Assembly (NCBI GenBank): GCA_910586645.1
Contig: CAJUIS010000003.1
Coordinates: 62,001-126,000 of the forward strand
Source of the DNA: an uncultured Lachnospiraceae bacterium
GTDB taxonomy: Bacteria > Bacillota > Clostridia > Lachnospirales > Lachnospiraceae
Reading direction: 5' to 3'
Length of the DNA stretch: 64,000 nt
Under the pieces are notes generated by a model. It was not told the DNA's origin, searched no databases, and saw nothing but the letters and a program-made list of their open reading frames with translations. Position numbers and translations under genes: made by a program. Below, one piece after another: positions 60,477 through 64,000 of this stretch; position 1 is the stretch's first letter; each line of letters starts with the position of its first letter.

Positions 60477-62312
60477 ATGAATATAAAAAGAGAAGACATC
60501 CGCAATATCGCAATTATCGCCCACGTAGATCACGGAAAGACGACGCTGGTGGACGAACTTTTAAAGCAGAGCGGTGTTTTCCGTGAGAACCAGGAAATCA
60601 CAGAACGCGTCATGGACTCCAACGACATTGAACGCGAACGCGGCATCACCATACTTTCCAAAAATACCGCCGTTTGTTACAAAGACACGAAAATCAACAT
60701 TATAGACACTCCGGGACATGCGGATTTTGGCGGTGAAGTGGAGCGCGTTTTGAAAATGGTGAACGGCGTTATTCTTGTCGTTGACGCATTTGAAGGCGTA
60801 ATGCCGCAGACGAAATTCGTGCTGATGAAAGCGCTTGCCCTTAATCTCCCGGTTATCGTCTGCGTCAATAAAATGGATCGGCCGGAAGCAAGGCCGGATG
60901 AAGTCATTGATGAAGTACTGGAATTGTTCATGGATTTGGACGCATCGGATGAACAGTTGGAATGTCCGTTTATTTTCACTTCTGCAAGAACCGGCTGCGC
61001 CACGAAAGATTTGCAGCAGCCCAAAAATGACATGACAGATTTATTTGACACAATTCTCGACTATATCCCGGCTCCGCAAGGCGACCCGGACACCGGAACG
61101 CAGGTATTAATCAGCACGATTGACTACAATGAATATGTTGGACGCATCGGCGTGGGCAAGGTGGACAACGGCTGCCTGAAAGTCAATCAGGACGCCGTTT
61201 TGGTCAACCACCATGAACCGGATATGCAGCGGAAGATCCGTATCAGTAAATTGTATGAATTTGACGGACTAAACAAAGTCGAAGTGACGGAAGCGAAAAT
61301 CGGCTCGATTGTCGCCATTTCCGGCATTTCGGATCTTCATATCGGAGACACCATATGCGCTCCCGATCGTCCGCTTGCCATTCCGTTTCAGAAAATTTCC
61401 GAACCGACGCTTGCGATGAATTTTATTGTAAACGACAGCCCGTTTGCCGGACAGGAAGGAAAGTATGTAACTTCCCGCCATATCCGGGATCGTCTGTTCC
61501 GGGAGCTTAACACAGACGTCAGCCTTCGCGTGGAAGAAACGGACAGTCCGGACAGTTACAAGGTTTCCGGACGCGGCGAACTGCATCTGTCTGTCCTGAT
61601 TGAAAATATGCGCAGAGAGGGATATGAATTTGCCGTCAGCAAAGCGGAAGTCCTCTATCATACGGATGAAAACGGAAAGAAAACAGAGCCTGTGGAACTT
61701 GCCTATATCGACGTTCCGGACGAGTTTACCGGCGCCGTGATTTCCAAACTTGGAACGAGAAAAGGAAGCCTTTTGAATATGAAGAGCATCAGCGGCGGCT
61801 ATACGAGACTGGAATTTCGCATCCCTTCGCGCGGCCTGATTGGATATCGCGGAGAATTTTTGACCGATACGAAAGGAAACGGCATTATCAATACGATTTT
61901 TGACGGATATGAGCCATATTGCGGAGATATCGCCTATCGCAAGCTGGGTTCTCTGATTGCGTTTGAAACGGGAGAATCCGTTACGTACGGCCTTTTTTCC
62001 GCTCAGGACAGAGGCACGCTGTTTATCGGGCCAGGAGAAAAAGTCTATTCCGGCATGGTAGTGGGTTCCTCCTCCAGAGCGGAAGACATCGAACTGAATG
62101 TCTGCAAGAAAAAGCATCTGACGAATACCCGCTCTTCTTCGGCAGACGAAGCCCTGACGCTTGTCCCTCCGAAAATCTTAAGCCTGGAACAGGCAATTGA
62201 TTTTATCGACGTAGATGAACTGCTGGAAGTCACTCCGGAGAGCCTTCGAATCCGAAAGCGTATTTTGGACTCCACGCTCAGAAAACGGGCAAATCTGAAA
62301 AACAAAGAATAA
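60477..62312 (+). CDS. typA: Translational GTPase TypA/BipA
   Basis: 611 residues. G1 AHVDHGKTTLVD, switch I ERERGITI, G3 DTPGHADF, G4 NKMDRP, then EF-G-like domains II, III and V and the BipA-specific C-terminal domain (SARTGCATKDL in the G domain is G5). It is a ribosome-associated GTPase acting in stress or cold adaptation and 50S assembly. It follows pilT by 30 bases on the same strand and ends in a strong terminator, so it may be read from the pilus promoter as well as its own. Confidence 0.97.
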   Translation: MNIKREDIRNIAIIAHVDHGKTTLVDELLKQSGVFRENQEITERVMDSNDIERERGITILSKNTAVCYKDTKINIIDTPGHADFGGEVERVLKMVNGVILVVDAFEGVMPQTKFVLMKALALNLPVIVCVNKMDRPEARPDEVIDEVLELFMDLDASDEQLECPFIFTSARTGCATKDLQQPKNDMTDLFDTILDYIPAPQGDPDTGTQVLISTIDYNEYVGRIGVGKVDNGCLKVNQDAVLVNHHEPDMQRKIRISKLYEFDGLNKVEVTEAKIGSIVAISGISDLHIGDTICAPDRPLAIPFQKISEPTLAMNFIVNDSPFAGQEGKYVTSRHIRDRLFRELNTDVSLRVEETDSPDSYKVSGRGELHLSVLIENMRREGYEFAVSKAEVLYHTDENGKKTEPVELAYIDVPDEFTGAVISKLGTRKGSLLNMKSISGGYTRLEFRIPSRGLIGYRGEFLTDTKGNGIINTIFDGYEPYCGDIAYRKLGSLIAFETGESVTYGLFSAQDRGTLFIGPGEKVYSGMVVGSSSRAEDIELNVCKKKHLTNTRSSSADEALTLVPPKILSLEQAIDFIDVDELLEVTPESLRIRKRILDSTLRKRANLKNKE

Positions 62313-62343
62313 CTTTGCGCTGACAGAAAGAAAAGCCACAAAA

Positions 62344-62386
62344 AACTGCCGCATCCGGAATCAATTGCACTCCGGATGCGGCAGTT
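62344..62386. terminator. Strong bidirectional terminator between typA and htrA-like gene
   Basis: Perfect 16-bp stem AACTGCCGCATCCGGA and its complement with an 11-base loop; A's before and seven T's after, so it serves both convergent genes. Confidence 0.95.
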
Positions 62387-62403
62387 TTTTTATCGTCCTG
62401 CTG

Positions 62404-63609
62404 TCACTCTTCACTCTGCGCCGTCAGGGTTACGGGAATTTCTTTTTCTTTATATGCGCCGCTGTCAATAATCTGCACTTTCACAATAACAGTGTCGCCT
62501 ACTTTTGCTTTTACCAAACAATTTTTCAAATCTTCCATGGAAGCCACTTTCTCGCCGTTTACTTCTGTAATGATATTGCCGGGCACGATGCCTGCTTTCG
62601 CAGCCCCGCTTCCTTCAATTACCTGCGCCACATAAACGCCGTCCGGCATATTGTACTGACCGGAAACTTCCTGCGTCACGTCTACGCCGTAAATGCCGAT
62701 ATACGGCGTTCCTGTCGTCGTTGTTTTTCCGTTTGCGATTAAATCCTCTAAAATCGGCCCCGCCGTAGCCGAAGGAATTGCAAATCCCATGCCTTCCACG
62801 TCTGTATCGGAATATTTGGAAGAATTAATCCCAATGACTTCCCCTTTTGTGTTAATCAGGGCTCCTCCGCTGTTTCCGGGATTGATCGCGGCGTCCGTCT
62901 GAATCAGACGGCTCATAACTGTCTGCCCCGTCTCGTCCTGAAACGTCACTTCTCTGCCCAGCGCGCTGATAACCCCGGTCGTCACGGACTGCCCGTATCC
63001 AAGCGCGTTTCCGATTGCAATTGCGGCGTCCCCTACGGAAAGTTCATCCGAATCGCCCATCGCAGCGATTTTTATTGTATTTTTCGTCTCTTCCGAAAGA
63101 TTGGCCAAATCCACTTTTACCACTGCCAGGTCATTGGACGGAGCTGTTCCCCGCACCTCTGCAGGAGCCGTCGTCCCGTCGGAAAACTGCACCGTCAGGG
63201 CGTTTGTCCTTTCCACTACATGGTTGTTCGTCGCAATGTAAAGGGCATTGTCGTCTTTGTCAATCAGGATGCCGGAACCGCTGCTCTCGCTTTCAATCGT
63301 CTCTCCCCGTCCAAAGAAACTCATAATCTCCTGCTGCGTCATCCCTGTAATCGCTACAACAGAAGGCATGACTTCCTCAATGATGCCGGAAATCTCTGTG
63401 GATTTCGCGCCTGCAAGCGTACTCGTCGGCTGTATCCTGTCAGAAGAAATCCCTTTTCCGTCTTCCTGCTTTTCTGCCGTCGTTTCACTTTTCGTCATAT
63501 TTCCAAGAAAGTATGTGGCTCCGGAAAATGCCGTGCCTCCAACAGCTCCAAATACCAAGGCCAGCGCGGCGCATCTTGTCAGTTTTCCAATAAATCCTCG
63601 TTTCCTCAT
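62404..63609 (-). CDS. HtrA/DegP-type serine protease, membrane-anchored
   Basis: 401 residues. N-terminal helix (CAALALVFGAVGGTAFSGATY) anchors it outside the membrane; trypsin-like domain with His in IATNNHVVER, Asp in SNDLAVVKVD and Ser in NPGNSGGAL; one C-terminal PDZ domain (VAQVIEGSGAAKAGIVPGNII). It degrades or refolds misfolded exported proteins. Start codons at 63627, 63615 and 63609 are in frame; GGAG sits eight bases before the last, which is preferred. Confidence 0.94.
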   Translation of the reverse strand: MRKRGFIGKLTRCAALALVFGAVGGTAFSGATYFLGNMTKSETTAEKQEDGKGISSDRIQPTSTLAGAKSTEISGIIEEVMPSVVAITGMTQQEIMSFFGRGETIESESSGSGILIDKDDNALYIATNNHVVERTNALTVQFSDGTTAPAEVRGTAPSNDLAVVKVDLANLSEETKNTIKIAAMGDSDELSVGDAAIAIGNALGYGQSVTTGVISALGREVTFQDETGQTVMSRLIQTDAAINPGNSGGALINTKGEVIGINSSKYSDTDVEGMGFAIPSATAGPILEDLIANGKTTTTGTPYIGIYGVDVTQEVSGQYNMPDGVYVAQVIEGSGAAKAGIVPGNIITEVNGEKVASMEDLKNCLVKAKVGDTVIVKVQIIDSGAYKEKEIPVTLTAQSEE

Positions 63610-63727
63610 AGTCATTACTCCTTCCATACTCTTATCTCAAATGTTATGTTTTCCTGTTTACAAGGAGTAGTTTAATGCTAATTTATGTTCGGTTTTTGAT
63701 GAAATTATGAAAAAACTATGTCTTTTC

Positions 63728-64000
63728 TCATTTAAACAGTTCCACAATCCCGCCGCTCTTTTGATACTGCCTGCAGTCAATCACACGCTGGTTTGCAGAA
63801 CCCCTGAATTTGAGCATTATACTGCGCTCTTTCTCAAGATAAGGGCCGTCTACCAAAACGTCAATATAAGAAAGTAATTCTTCCGTATCTTCTGTGCAGC
63901 GCTTTCCCCCGGAAATCAAATCCCTGTCCAGAAGATACCCCGTGTACGCCCAAATGTCTTTTTTCGGACATTCTTTTTTTATGCGCCGCAAAAACGGAAG
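63728..64000 (-). CDS. nrdG: Anaerobic ribonucleotide reductase activating protein NrdG, C-terminal part
   Basis: About 90 codons visible; the frame continues past the window edge. KDIWAYTGYLLD, YIDVLVDGPYLEKERS and LKFRGSANQRVIDC match the C-terminus of NrdG, the radical-SAM enzyme that makes the glycyl radical on NrdD. The radical-SAM Cys motif lies outside the window. It ends 118 bases upstream of the htrA-like start; that gap shows no certain promoter. Presence of NrdG fits an anaerobic host. Confidence 0.85.
   Translation of the reverse strand, partial: LPFLRRIKKECPKKDIWAYTGYLLDRDLISGGKRCTEDTEELLSYIDVLVDGPYLEKERSIMLKFRGSANQRVIDCRQYQKSGGIVELFK

Noticed and set aside
63728..63991. Apparent complete 87-codon gene starting with TTG at 63991
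   Set aside because: The frame stays open to the window edge and the product is clearly the C-terminal part of NrdG, so the TTG is internal.

Overview
The window looks like chromosomal DNA from an anaerobic, low-to-moderate GC Firmicute of class Clostridia, most likely family Lachnospiraceae. The clues are protein families typical of that group (DUF4250, DUF512 radical-SAM, DUF1934 and TIGR04086 proteins, a tandem-OB SSB), an anaerobic NrdG at the right edge, AGGAGG-type ribosome binding sites with some TTG/GTG starts, extended -10 promoters, and Gram-positive surface anchoring. No rRNA, tRNA, transposon, prophage or CRISPR array was seen. The species assignment is inference.

Left part (1-21.8 kb, all minus strand): housekeeping genes. 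A metabolic block (Xaa-Pro aminopeptidase, thioesterase, GH13 glycosidase, DUF4250, parvulin) follows a Zn/Mn-type ABC importer. The importer is joined to a protein-quality-control block (tig, clpP, clpX, lon, engB). Upstream of that is a run of DUF512, der, plsY, gpsA, dut, dnaE and pfkA.

Middle (22-36.7 kb): traX-like and TIGR04086 membrane proteins; asnS with a secreted trigger-factor-like lipoprotein; a small membrane protein; DUF1934; corA divergent from a DtxR/MntR-type regulator across a 33-bp near-palindrome; dapA-dapB under a clear lysine riboswitch with terminator; a CobO/BtuR-like ATPase; a double-OB SSB; topB; and a methyl-accepting chemotaxis protein.

Surface-structure part (36.8-55 kb): a large minus-strand locus. 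It starts with a BTAD (SARP-type) regulator that has a degenerate GGDEF-like tail. It continues with a coiled-coil protein, a Ser/Lys signal peptidase, an 1846-residue Cys/His-repeat adhesin, a major LPSTG pilin, two class C sortases, a membrane-anchored pilin-like protein, two SipW-type (TasA/CalY-like) secreted proteins, an LPKTG protein, a MucBP-like protein and a SipW-type signal peptidase. A class B sortase converges on it. It therefore combines the parts of a sortase-assembled pilus with those of a SipW/TasA-type matrix system. The regulator leader carries a G9 tract, direct repeats precede the first structural gene, and a strong stem-loop follows the major pilin gene.

Right part (55-64 kb): a plus-strand set encoding a type IV pilus or pseudopilus-like machine (transglutaminase-like lipoprotein, PilC/GspF, four small one-helix proteins, PilT-type ATPase), running into typA. 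Convergent with it are an HtrA-type protease and the 3' end of nrdG.
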